Positions 26,361 to 33,276 of a DNA stretch of 35,013 bases are shown here, one piece after another. Position 1 is the first letter of the stretch. Each line of letters starts with the position of its first letter. The stretch comes from Chitinophagaceae bacterium. GTDB taxonomy: Bacteria; Bacteroidota; Bacteroidia; Chitinophagales; Chitinophagaceae. The stretch lies in the NCBI GenBank assembly GCA_014379345.1, contig JACMLY010000080.1, positions 1 to 35,013 on the forward strand, given 5' to 3'. The translations under genes were made by a program, and so were the position numbers. The notes beneath the pieces were generated by a model. It did no database searches. It was not told the origin of the DNA and saw only the letters and a program-made list of their open reading frames with translations.

Positions 26361-26496
26361 TAAGCTAATACTAATTAAGCGTACGTTCTTCTTTATGCTG
26401 AAATGGTCAAAGTGCTAAGGGCTTTTGGGGCAGAAATGATCATTTTAACAGGAGGAGTTTACCATGCTGCATATTAAAGAGTTCTTTACTCTCTGC

Positions 26497-26520
26497 CAAT
26501 ACCACTAAAAGAGTAGGTGA
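26497..26520 (+). promoter_or_regulatory. TACCACWAAA motif, copy 2 (upstream of TPR gene)
   Basis: CAATACCACTAAAAGAGTAG followed by GTGA lies 171 bases ahead of the TPR gene, in its orientation. It shares CAATACCAC and GTAGGTGA with copy 3 at 29626-29648. Confidence 0.4.
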
Positions 26521-26691
26521 AAAAAAATCCATTGGAGAGATTTATTTAATAATCTTGTCTATTTTCATACAATTGAATTGTGATTGTAATTTAGTTTTGA
26601 ATATCGGGGACATTACTAACTATTAACATCAAAGCCGCAAAGACCATTATCAACGCTTTGTGTTTATTCAACCAGATATCAGTTTTAACTA

Positions 26692-28143
26692 ATGTGCGCT
26701 ACCGAAAATACCTCAGCAGGCTCAAAACGATGTTTTGTGGTAATGGGTTTTGGCATCAAAACCGATTATGCAACCGGCCGCAAGCTCGATCTCAACAAAT
26801 CATACAGACTATTAATTAAGCCCGCTGTTGAAGCAAAAGGATTGATATGCATCAGGGCCGATGAGATCCGCCATTCTGGTTCCATCGATCTTCCTATGTA
26901 TAGGGAGTTGCTGAAAGCGGATGTTGTTATTGCAGATCTTTCAACAGCGAATGTCAACGCCTTTTATGAATTGGGGATCCGTCATGCTCTCAGGCCTCGT
27001 ACTACCATCGTTATTTCTGAAGATAAACTCATTTATCCATTCGATCTGAATCATATTAATATCACCAGCTACACTCATTTGGGTGAGGGAATAGAATATG
27101 AAGAAGTAGAACGGTTCAGAAAAGTATTGGGTGACACTCTGCAAGCCGTACTCGATAAGGAGGACCCCGACAGCCCCGTATATACTTTCCTTGATCAGCT
27201 TCGGCCGCCGACAATGGAAGAGGAGATTGAACGAGCTGTTGAAAAAGAAAAGGCTAAAGATGATAAGCTGGAAGCCGGTGCAAACCATCAAAAAAGAAAA
27301 TCGAAGATAAAGGAGAACAAAACGCTGGCATTGTTAATTGAACAGGGTGAAGAATCGATCAATATAAAAGAATATTCTAAAGCAAGATCATTGTTTGAGT
27401 CGGCTTTACTCATCGGCAATGACCCTAAGAATCCTTCCCTGAATAACGATCCTTATCTCATTCACCGGCTTGCATACGTGACGTATAAATCAAAAAAGCC
27501 TGATGAAATAACAGCATTGAAAGAGGCTCTTGTGCAGCTGCAACAATTAGATCTTGATCATACCAACGATCCCGAAACAGTGACCCTTGCGGGTGCCGTG
27601 GAAAAGAAATTATATGAAATGAGCCAGGGCGTTGAACACCTCAGTAATGCCATTCTGCTTTTTCAACGAGGCTATTACCTGCTCAATAACCGCTACAATT
27701 CTATCAACCTTGCTTATACGCTTAACTGCAGGGCCAATTCATCGCTTTGCGCAACAAAAGAGGACCAGATTGCAGACCTTGTATACGCAAACCACACAAG
27801 GCGAAGGGTTCTGTACATATGTGAGAAGGATTGGGATGATGTTTCTAAGAGGGAGGATCGTGAATCGAAAGACCTGGAAGAAAACGAGGATATTAAAAGA
27901 CAGCGATTGTTTAACGCAGAAAAAAAATTCTGGATTTGTGTGAACCGGGCCGAATCTTATTTTGGCCTTGGCGAATTTGAGAAGTACAATAAAGCCGTTG
28001 AAGAAGCTGCCGCGATCCCTCATCAACAATGGATGATGGACAGTTTCACCGATCAGGTGGCAAGGCTAAGGGAATTGCTAAGCAAAAGCGGCCATTTGCT
28101 AAATCCTGCGTGGAGGGAGCCGGCGGAAGTAATTCACTATTAA
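26692..28143 (+). CDS. Deoxyribosyltransferase/TIR-like N-domain fused to TPR-type (TRAFs-binding-like) C-domain
   Basis: 483 residues. Residues 12-135 form a Rossmann-like domain beginning KRCFVVMGFGIKTDYATGR and carrying ADVVIADLSTANVNAFYELG (76-95). This motif is shared with nucleoside 2-deoxyribosyltransferase-like and TIR-like nucleotide hydrolases, in which the Glu (here E93) is catalytic. A charged linker (about 185-215) leads to a helical C-terminal region with TPR character (INIKEYSKARSLFESALLIG; AEKKFWICVNRAESYFGLGE), resembling the bacterial 'MAP3K TRAFs-binding' (DUF4071-type) domain. That domain is reported from nucleotide-signal conflict systems. Its neighbours are a SLOG-like gene and a patatin lipase. 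A sensor or adaptor that hydrolyses or reads a nucleotide is the best inference. Confidence 0.65.
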   Translation: MCATENTSAGSKRCFVVMGFGIKTDYATGRKLDLNKSYRLLIKPAVEAKGLICIRADEIRHSGSIDLPMYRELLKADVVIADLSTANVNAFYELGIRHALRPRTTIVISEDKLIYPFDLNHINITSYTHLGEGIEYEEVERFRKVLGDTLQAVLDKEDPDSPVYTFLDQLRPPTMEEEIERAVEKEKAKDDKLEAGANHQKRKSKIKENKTLALLIEQGEESINIKEYSKARSLFESALLIGNDPKNPSLNNDPYLIHRLAYVTYKSKKPDEITALKEALVQLQQLDLDHTNDPETVTLAGAVEKKLYEMSQGVEHLSNAILLFQRGYYLLNNRYNSINLAYTLNCRANSSLCATKEDQIADLVYANHTRRRVLYICEKDWDDVSKREDRESKDLEENEDIKRQRLFNAEKKFWICVNRAESYFGLGEFEKYNKAVEEAAAIPHQQWMMDSFTDQVARLRELLSKSGHLLNPAWREPAEVIHY

Positions 28144-28153
28144 GTTTAAGGTT

Positions 28154-28287
28154 TAAGGTTTAAAGTTTAAGGTTGATTTATGCAATGAGTGTCCGGAGTA
28201 GTTCATAGATCATGCATTCCATATGTAATGTTTTGCTTAGCACTATAAATTACAAACTTAACCTTAAACCTTAAACTTTAAACCTTA
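28154..28287. repeat. 19-bp inverted repeat built of TTTAAGG heptamers between convergent genes
   Basis: Arms 28154-28172 and 28269-28287 are perfectly complementary over 19 bases, and weaker pairing continues outward. Both are made of the 7-base unit RGTTTAA also seen at 19568-19598. The element fills the gap between the convergent TPR and patatin genes, where it might act as a bidirectional transcription stop. Confidence 0.85.
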
Positions 28288-28304
28288 CACTGAGAACTAC
28301 CCCA

Positions 28305-29486
28305 TCACACCGGTACTTCGCTTTTGAGATCAAATGCTTTTGGCAGGTGTTCAGATTTCACTTCGGTTTTCGCTGCTTCTTCGCCAATCCTGATAAGGTC
28401 TTCAACATTCTCTGCCGAATCCATGTTCATCAGGTCAGCTATTTTGTCTTCTTTTAAACCCGGAATTTTTAGCTCGTCCAGTCTTTCTTTCGACATTTCG
28501 ACATTATAGCGCAGGTAACTGAATGCTTTGCTTCCGCCAATAGCGTCTTCGCTCAGGTCTTCTATTTCTGAATCGATTTTGCGAAGGTCTCCAGTTCCCT
28601 TTCCTATAAAATGCATCATCACTTCTACCAGCTCGCTGGCATCGCTCATAAATTGGTCGGGGGCCTGAGTGGCAATATGCCAGAGTTTGGGATCTTTCCA
28701 TTTTGATCCTAACAATTTTTTTTCTCTTCTTCCGGTGCCAATGGAAACGATCAGCAATTTATCTTCGCCAACTTCCCAATTCAGTTTGAAGCCTTTTAAT
28801 GTGGCCACTAAAAAAAGTTGCAAAGAAGGATTATTCATCATACTCATACCCCCATCCACAAAAATACCTTCCTGACCATTTCCCACATCGATGATCTCAG
28901 GCTCAAAAAAACTGGGAGCCGCAGTACTCGCCCTCACAATATCCCGGATGAAGAAACGATTTTCATCAAAGTATTTCGCTTTCGGATTATTGGTTACCGG
29001 CCAGGTGCTGCATGTATCAAGGCGTTTTGTTACTGCACAAAAACCGGTTTTATTGCTGTCATCTCCCAACCTCGCATCTTCAAATATTCTTTTAAGTTCT
29101 TCTTTCAAAGGTGTCGAATCGTATTTACGGTCGAGGTAGATCCGGCGGCCAAGTAAATTAAATCCGTTGCGGTCACTGAATATTCTTGCTCCAAGGCTTC
29201 GGTACATAGCTTTAATTTCTGTAACTGAATAACCGCCGATTGCAAGTAATGCAGCAATGATTGATCCCGTGCTGGTGCCACCAATCAGGTCGAAATATTG
29301 ATGAAGCCTGAAATCTTTTTTTGAACCGATGCCTAAACGCTCGTGTCGTTCACCCAATGTTTCTTCCAGTTTTTCCAGAAACCCCAAAGTGATCGCACCT
29401 CGAATACCGCCGCCATCCAATGCCAATATTCTTTTAGGCCCTTCGGCAGAAAGTCTTGCTTCTAATTTCGAAGAAACAGCTATCAT
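28305..29486 (-). CDS. Patatin-like phospholipase
   Basis: 393 residues, no signal peptide. The Ser-Asp dyad of patatins is clear: oxyanion loop ILALDGGGIRGAITLGFLE (20-38), nucleophile S72 in FDLIGGTSTGSI, and D211 in GIFVDGGMSMMNNPS. IVRASTAAPSFFEPE is also typical. The C-terminal 120 residues (after LLIVSIGTGRREKK) are helical and acidic and may regulate the lipase. Patatins of this type hydrolyse membrane lipids; in CBASS (CapV) and related systems they are cell-killing effectors switched on by a nucleotide signal. Placement beside SLOG-like and deoxyribosyltransferase/TIR-like genes makes an effector role plausible (inference). Start ATG at 29484-29486. Confidence 0.9.
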   Translation of the reverse strand: MIAVSSKLEARLSAEGPKRILALDGGGIRGAITLGFLEKLEETLGERHERLGIGSKKDFRLHQYFDLIGGTSTGSIIAALLAIGGYSVTEIKAMYRSLGARIFSDRNGFNLLGRRIYLDRKYDSTPLKEELKRIFEDARLGDDSNKTGFCAVTKRLDTCSTWPVTNNPKAKYFDENRFFIRDIVRASTAAPSFFEPEIIDVGNGQEGIFVDGGMSMMNNPSLQLFLVATLKGFKLNWEVGEDKLLIVSIGTGRREKKLLGSKWKDPKLWHIATQAPDQFMSDASELVEVMMHFIGKGTGDLRKIDSEIEDLSEDAIGGSKAFSYLRYNVEMSKERLDELKIPGLKEDKIADLMNMDSAENVEDLIRIGEEAAKTEVKSEHLPKAFDLKSEVPV

Positions 29487-29527
29487 AGTAATTCGTTTTG
29501 ATTGTTAGAGATAATGCAGGTTACTGA

Positions 29528-29535
29528 CAAAAATA
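29528..29535 (-). promoter_or_regulatory. Possible -7 promoter element of the patatin gene
   Basis: On the minus strand the site reads TATTTTTG, an exact TANNTTTG match 42 bases before the patatin ATG. No good TTTG -33 element was found 19-21 bases further upstream. Confidence 0.4.
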
Positions 29536-29625
29536 CTTATTGATGATATTATGATTTTCAGGAGAGCGGGATAGTAGCATCAGAGGGTAGAATGGCCATT
29601 AAATTAGATAATATTTTATTAATGG

Positions 29626-29648
29626 CAATACCACAAATGGGTAGGTGA
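29626..29648 (+). promoter_or_regulatory. TACCACAAAT motif, copy 3 (upstream of patatin gene)
   Basis: CAATACCACAAATGGGTAGG followed by TGA lies 140 bases ahead of the patatin start but points away from it. It matches copy 2 closely and shares TACCACAAAT with copy 1. Confidence 0.4.
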
Positions 29649-30015
29649 GCGAATGACATATCATTTATCCCGTAGCATTGTAGCTGGAACGTTTCAGATC
29701 ATGGTTCATTTGCTTATTCTTCCGTAACAGTAAAATCAAAATCTTAATAAAGACGCGATTCGGTTTTTCCATGACTTGACAGTTGTCTTCCCAACCCCAA
29801 TCCATGCGTATCTCCCAATTTAATTTTTGCTCAAACAACCCACCGGCAAAAATCAACGTAAGACAGTACTCAACGTCACCGTGTTAAAAAGCGTTGCGGC
29901 TATGATATTTGTTATTTTAAAAAACCATTTCCCAACCCTGGGCTAACTGACCTGTACATACAAAATTCGAATTCTTCCGACTGTGTTAATATTTTTTCAT
30001 CATTAATTGTTTCAT

Positions 30016-31134
30016 ATGAAAAAGATCATTCTTATGGCTGTTAACCGTTCTTTTACGCGTCCTGTTTTTTTATTCCTGCTTGTTGTATTGATAGCTCCGG
30101 GTTGTCAAAAGCTTATTGACGAATTTCATCACAAAAAAGAAAAAGCTGAATTGCCTGGAAATTTCTGGCAAACCAACCTTGTTGCAAATAAAGAAGGATA
30201 TGAGGCAAAACGCATCGATCCCAAATTAATAAATGGCTGGGGTATTGCTTTCAGCTCGGGTGGAACCGCCTGGTTGGGCTCACAGGGTGCTGGCGTAAGT
30301 ACTGTGTATGACAGGGAAGGACTGCAAACCCTGGCACCGGTTGCAATCCCTTCACCGGGAGGTCCAACAGGAGGTAATCCTACAGGTGTGGTTTTTAATG
30401 CCAGTAATACGGATTTTTTACTTTCCAACGGAGCTGCCGGCCGCTTCCTTTTTGTCGGTGTTGACGGCATAATTTCCGGTTGGAACAGCGCGGCCGGAAG
30501 CACGGCTTTATTGATAAAAAATAACAGCGCTACTTCCGCTTACACCGGCCTGGCATTGGCAACTGATGCGGGTGCCAGTTTTTTATATGCTGCAAATTTC
30601 CGGGCTGGAACCATCGATGTGTACGATAAAACTTTTACCAAAGTGAGCAATAAACCTTTTATAGACCCATATTTGCCTGCGGGTTATTCTCCGTTTAATA
30701 TTCAAACAATAGGAGACAAATTATATGTTGCCTACGCCAAAGTGGGACCAGATGGAAGAGACTTGAAAGGTGTAGGTAATGGGGTGGTCGATATTTACAG
30801 TACCTCCGGCACTTTACTGAAGCGTTTTGCAGAAAAGGGCAGTCTTAATTCTCCATGGGGAGTAGCACAGGCACCGGCGAGTTTTTTTAAAGGCGATCCT
30901 GCGCAAACGGCAATTCTGATCGGAAACTTTGGTGATGGACGTATCAACGCCTATAGTACCGACGGAAAATTTCTTGGTCAGCTGAGAGCCAATGGAAAGG
31001 CAGTCGAAATTGATGGACTATGGGCTATCAGTTTTGCACCAACTACATCTACCATAGATCCAAACAGGCTTTATTTTGCAGCAGGACCAAATCATGAATT
31101 AGATGGGCTGTTTGGATATATCATCAAAGAATAA
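30016..31134 (+). CDS. TIGR03118-family lipoprotein (beta-propeller-like)
   Basis: 372 residues from the ATG at 30016; the in-frame TTG at 30007 would add only three residues and is not needed. A lipoprotein signal (RPVFLFLLVVLIAPGC, Cys at 30) is followed by FWQTNLVANKEGYEAKRIDP and INGWGIAFSSGGTAWLGSQG, the opening of the TIGR03118 family. Repeated strands such as GVVDIYSTSGTLLKRFAEKG and LNSPWGVAQAP suggest an NHL-like propeller. It ends AAGPNHELDGLFGYIIKE, with the 'FAAGPN.E.DGLFG' tail of the family. Function is unknown; a cell-surface location is likely. It is not in an operon with its neighbours. Confidence 0.85.
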   Translation: MKKIILMAVNRSFTRPVFLFLLVVLIAPGCQKLIDEFHHKKEKAELPGNFWQTNLVANKEGYEAKRIDPKLINGWGIAFSSGGTAWLGSQGAGVSTVYDREGLQTLAPVAIPSPGGPTGGNPTGVVFNASNTDFLLSNGAAGRFLFVGVDGIISGWNSAAGSTALLIKNNSATSAYTGLALATDAGASFLYAANFRAGTIDVYDKTFTKVSNKPFIDPYLPAGYSPFNIQTIGDKLYVAYAKVGPDGRDLKGVGNGVVDIYSTSGTLLKRFAEKGSLNSPWGVAQAPASFFKGDPAQTAILIGNFGDGRINAYSTDGKFLGQLRANGKAVEIDGLWAISFAPTTSTIDPNRLYFAAGPNHELDGLFGYIIKE

Positions 31135-31150
31135 TTAATTAATATCGTTG

Positions 31151-31250
31151 ATAGTTCATGGTTCATTGTTGACGTTGATGGAATTTATCGTTGATGATTT
31201 CATTTTATATTTCATGTCGGATAAATACACACCCATGGACCATGAACTAT
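31151..31250. repeat. 16-bp inverted repeat after the TIGR03118-type gene
   Basis: Arms ATAGTTCATGGTTCAT (31151-31166) and ATGGACCATGAACTAT (31235-31250) match at 15 of 16 positions with a 68-base spacer. The first of two separate inverted repeats in this 506-base gap. Confidence 0.8.
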
Positions 31251-31311
31251 AAGCAAGGTTATCCGCTTTAACAAATCCGCTATTGTCTTTGTCTTGCTGA
31301 AAAATTCAGTA

Positions 31312-31439
31312 CTCCTTTCCCTCTGCGTCTTACCTCCGTCGCCTCTGCGGTTAAAAAACGCTTCCATAAAGAATGGCCTTATGTTTAGGACCAAATGTAA
31401 CCACAGAGGCGACGGAGGCAAGGTACAGAGGGAAAGGAG
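31312..31439. repeat. 41-bp imperfect inverted repeat
   Basis: Arms 31312-31352 and 31399-31439 are complementary at 36 of 41 positions around a 46-base loop. The sequence is built from CAGAGG/GGAGG-like words (ACAGAGGCGACGGAGG), unlike the CACNAAG family. The rest of the gap up to the Lrp promoter shows nothing recognisable. Confidence 0.88.
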
Positions 31440-31605
31440 CTACGAGGATCTATTTTTTCAAAAAACCTATTCAGGTCCTATATACTGAGCTGCCACTTCT
31501 GCAGCTCAGTCGCCCGTGGCGTCAAATGAGATACTCTGAGACGGTTTAAAATAATTCTCTTAGGGGAACATCATTCAGAATAAAAGACTTTATAACAAAT
31601 TATTT

Positions 31606-31637
31606 TTTGAATTTAATTCTTTAAATACTTAAATTTG
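31606..31637 (+). promoter_or_regulatory. Bacteroidota-type promoter of the Lrp gene
   Basis: TTTG (31606-31609), a 20-base spacer and TAAATTTG (31630-31637) match the TTTG-N19-21-TANNTTTG consensus of the Bacteroidota primary sigma factor. Only three bases separate it from the ATG at 31641, so the transcript would begin at or next to the start codon. Confidence 0.65.
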
Positions 31638-31640
31638 GAG

Positions 31641-32120
31641 ATGAATTCGGAAAATGATATTGTACTGGATAAAATCGATTACAGTATTCTGCGATCAATG
31701 CAGGAGAATGCACGGATCTCGAACGCTGATATAGCACGCGAATTAAAAATGGCTCCTTCTGCTGTATTGGAGCGCATCAAGAAACTCGAACAAAAAAATA
31801 TCATCCAGCAATATACCACCCGGTTAAACGCATCCGCATTGCAGCAAAAACTACTAGCATTTGTTTTTATGAAGGCGACCGATGGACTGGGTTGTAGTAC
31901 CACGGGAAAGGAGCTCGCCAAAATTCCGGAAGTACAGGAGGTACATCAAATCGCGGGTGAAGATTGTTACCTGGTTAAGATCCGCACAAACGATTCTGCT
32001 TCACTGATGCAATTGATGCGGAACCATTTCAGTAAAATACCGAATATCGTCTCAACCCGTACTACCATCGTATTGGAAACCGTGAAAGAACAACAACAAT
32101 TGATCATTCCTGAAAATTAA
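31641..32120 (+). CDS. Lrp/AsnC-family transcriptional regulator
   Basis: 159 residues from the ATG at 31641. The N-terminal HTH is clear: LDKIDYSILRSMQENARISN then ADIARELKMAPSAVLERIKK. The C-terminal RAM ligand-binding domain follows, with EVQEVHQIAGEDCYLVKIRT and IVSTRTTIVLETVKE. Lrp/AsnC proteins bind amino acids and form octameric discs. The gene is three bases ahead of an EamA-type exporter and is surely co-transcribed with it, so it probably senses the exported amino acid or related metabolite. The promoter sits almost on the start codon, suggesting a leaderless mRNA. Confidence 0.93.
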   Translation: MNSENDIVLDKIDYSILRSMQENARISNADIARELKMAPSAVLERIKKLEQKNIIQQYTTRLNASALQQKLLAFVFMKATDGLGCSTTGKELAKIPEVQEVHQIAGEDCYLVKIRTNDSASLMQLMRNHFSKIPNIVSTRTTIVLETVKEQQQLIIPEN

Positions 32121-32123
32121 TAT

Positions 32124-33167
32124 ATGGCTGAGTTAAATAAAAAAATAGCATCGCCTTTCATGGTAATCCTGGCCTTTGCCACTGTTTATATAGTTTGGGG
32201 ATCTACTTACTTTTTTATTCAGAAGGCAGTGCATGGCTTTCCACCCTTTCTGCTCGGTGCCGTGCGTTTCCTGATAGCGGGTATGATTATGCTTGCCTGG
32301 AGCATATCGCGCGGGGAAAAGATTTTTGTTAAGCAGGATATGAAGCATGCTGCGATTGGCGGAGTGCTAATGTTATTTGTCGGGAATGGTGCAGTAATAT
32401 GGGTTGAACAGTACATGCCCAGCGCAATGGTAGCCATACTTATTTCCTCTTCGCCGATCTGGTTCGTAGTATTGGATAAACCCAAGTGGGCGGAAAATTT
32501 CAGGAGTAAAGCCATTATCACAGGATTACTGATCGGTTTTGCGGGTGTCGTATTATTGTTTGGTGAAAAAATCTTTGGATCGTTGTCAGAGGGAAGTGGT
32601 CAATTGGAGTTGACAGGGATGGCGTTATTAGTTGTTGGCTCCATGTCATGGGCCGGAGGTTCCTTATATGCAAAATACAAACCTTCCACAGGTTCTGCTA
32701 CGGTGAGCACTGCCTGGCAAATGTTGATCGCCGGGATCGCTTTTATACCGGGAAGTTTTTTTCGTAATGAATTGCAGGGACTGCAGTGGCAAAATATTCC
32801 GACTGATGCATGGCTATCTCTTTTTTATTTAATTTTCTTTGGTTCTATTGCTGCATTCAGCGCCTATGTGTGGTTACTAAAGGTACGGTCTGCAACACAG
32901 GTAAGCACCTACGCTTATGTTAACCCGGTGGTTGCCGTTTTGCTTGGTGTTTTCTTTGCTAATGAAAATATATCTCTGTTGCAGGTAGTCGGATTAGTCA
33001 TCATACTTGGCAGCGTATTGATCATTAATATGGCAAAACATAAAAAAGATCGTGCACATACAGAAAAGAAAGAGGGTATATCTTCAGAAACGTCGGAGCC
33101 TCATACTGAAAATAAAGTTGTTAAACGGCAGGTGCGGAATCATGTTGAAAGCGGGGAGGTATTATAA
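32124..33167 (+). CDS. EamA-family (DMT superfamily) exporter
   Basis: 347 residues with ten predicted transmembrane helices in two EamA repeats (VYIVWGSTYFFIQKAVHGFP near the start; SSSPIWFVVLDKP; AFSAYVWLLKVRSATQVSTY and AYVNPVVAVLLGVFFANENI in the second). The DMT family exports amino acids, purines and other metabolites. After the last helix (VVGLVIILGSVLIINMAKHK) there is a charged, probably disordered tail of about 45 residues (DRAHTEKKEGISSETSEPHT...), longer than usual. It is translationally close to the Lrp regulator (stop and start three bases apart). The substrate cannot be read from the sequence. Confidence 0.9.
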   Translation: MAELNKKIASPFMVILAFATVYIVWGSTYFFIQKAVHGFPPFLLGAVRFLIAGMIMLAWSISRGEKIFVKQDMKHAAIGGVLMLFVGNGAVIWVEQYMPSAMVAILISSSPIWFVVLDKPKWAENFRSKAIITGLLIGFAGVVLLFGEKIFGSLSEGSGQLELTGMALLVVGSMSWAGGSLYAKYKPSTGSATVSTAWQMLIAGIAFIPGSFFRNELQGLQWQNIPTDAWLSLFYLIFFGSIAAFSAYVWLLKVRSATQVSTYAYVNPVVAVLLGVFFANENISLLQVVGLVIILGSVLIINMAKHKKDRAHTEKKEGISSETSEPHTENKVVKRQVRNHVESGEVL

Positions 33168-33204
33168 CTAAGGAATAAGGATCCTGATAGACTTGCTTGT
33201 ATGG

Positions 33205-33258
33205 CTTCGTGCCTTCGTGGAAAGATTAATTTTGCCACTAAGGAGCTAAGGCACGAAG
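33205..33258. repeat. Inverted repeat of the CACNAAG family
   Basis: CTTCGTGCCTT (33205-33215) and AAGGCACGAAG (33248-33258) form a perfect 11-bp stem; the loop carries a CACTAAG unit. It lies between the convergent EamA and Gfo/Idh genes, where it could act as a transcription stop in both directions. Confidence 0.8.
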
Positions 33259-33276
33259 TTTTGCATTGAACAAAAA

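Larger units (their letters stand above)
26286..26691. other. Divergent control region between the SLOG-like and TPR genes
   Basis: 406 bases without a full gene. It contains two copies of the TACCACWAAA motif, listed separately. A short open stretch at 26379-26477 (peptide AEMVKVLRAFGAEMIILTGG) vaguely recalls a cysteine-synthase segment, and a 14-codon ORF at 26464-26508 follows an AGGAGG sequence; neither is called as a gene. Confidence 0.4.
29487..30015. other. Intergenic region between divergent patatin and TIGR03118-type genes
   Basis: 529 bases. Recognised parts are a -7-like element for the patatin gene (29528-29535), the inverted repeat GCCATTAA/TTAATGGC (29595-29602 with 29619-29626) and motif copy 3 (29626-29648). 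A 63-codon minus-strand ORF at 29665-29856 has no recognisable sequence and is not called. Confidence 0.4.

Noticed and set aside
26379..26477. Fragment resembling a PLP-dependent cysteine-synthase segment (KVLRAFGAEMIILTGG)
   Set aside because: Only about 20 residues, no flanking homology; chance resemblance cannot be excluded without a database search.
26464..26508. 14-codon ORF after a strong AGGAGG sequence
   Set aside because: Good Shine-Dalgarno spacing, but such sites are not the rule in this phylum and the peptide has no recognisable feature; possibly a leader peptide, but unsupported.
29665..29856. 63-codon minus-strand ORF upstream of the patatin gene
   Set aside because: No domain and low-quality peptide; the region is better explained as intergenic.
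31294..31488. ORFs across the 41-bp inverted repeat
   Set aside because: Translations of repeat arms on both strands; typical artefacts of hairpin sequence.
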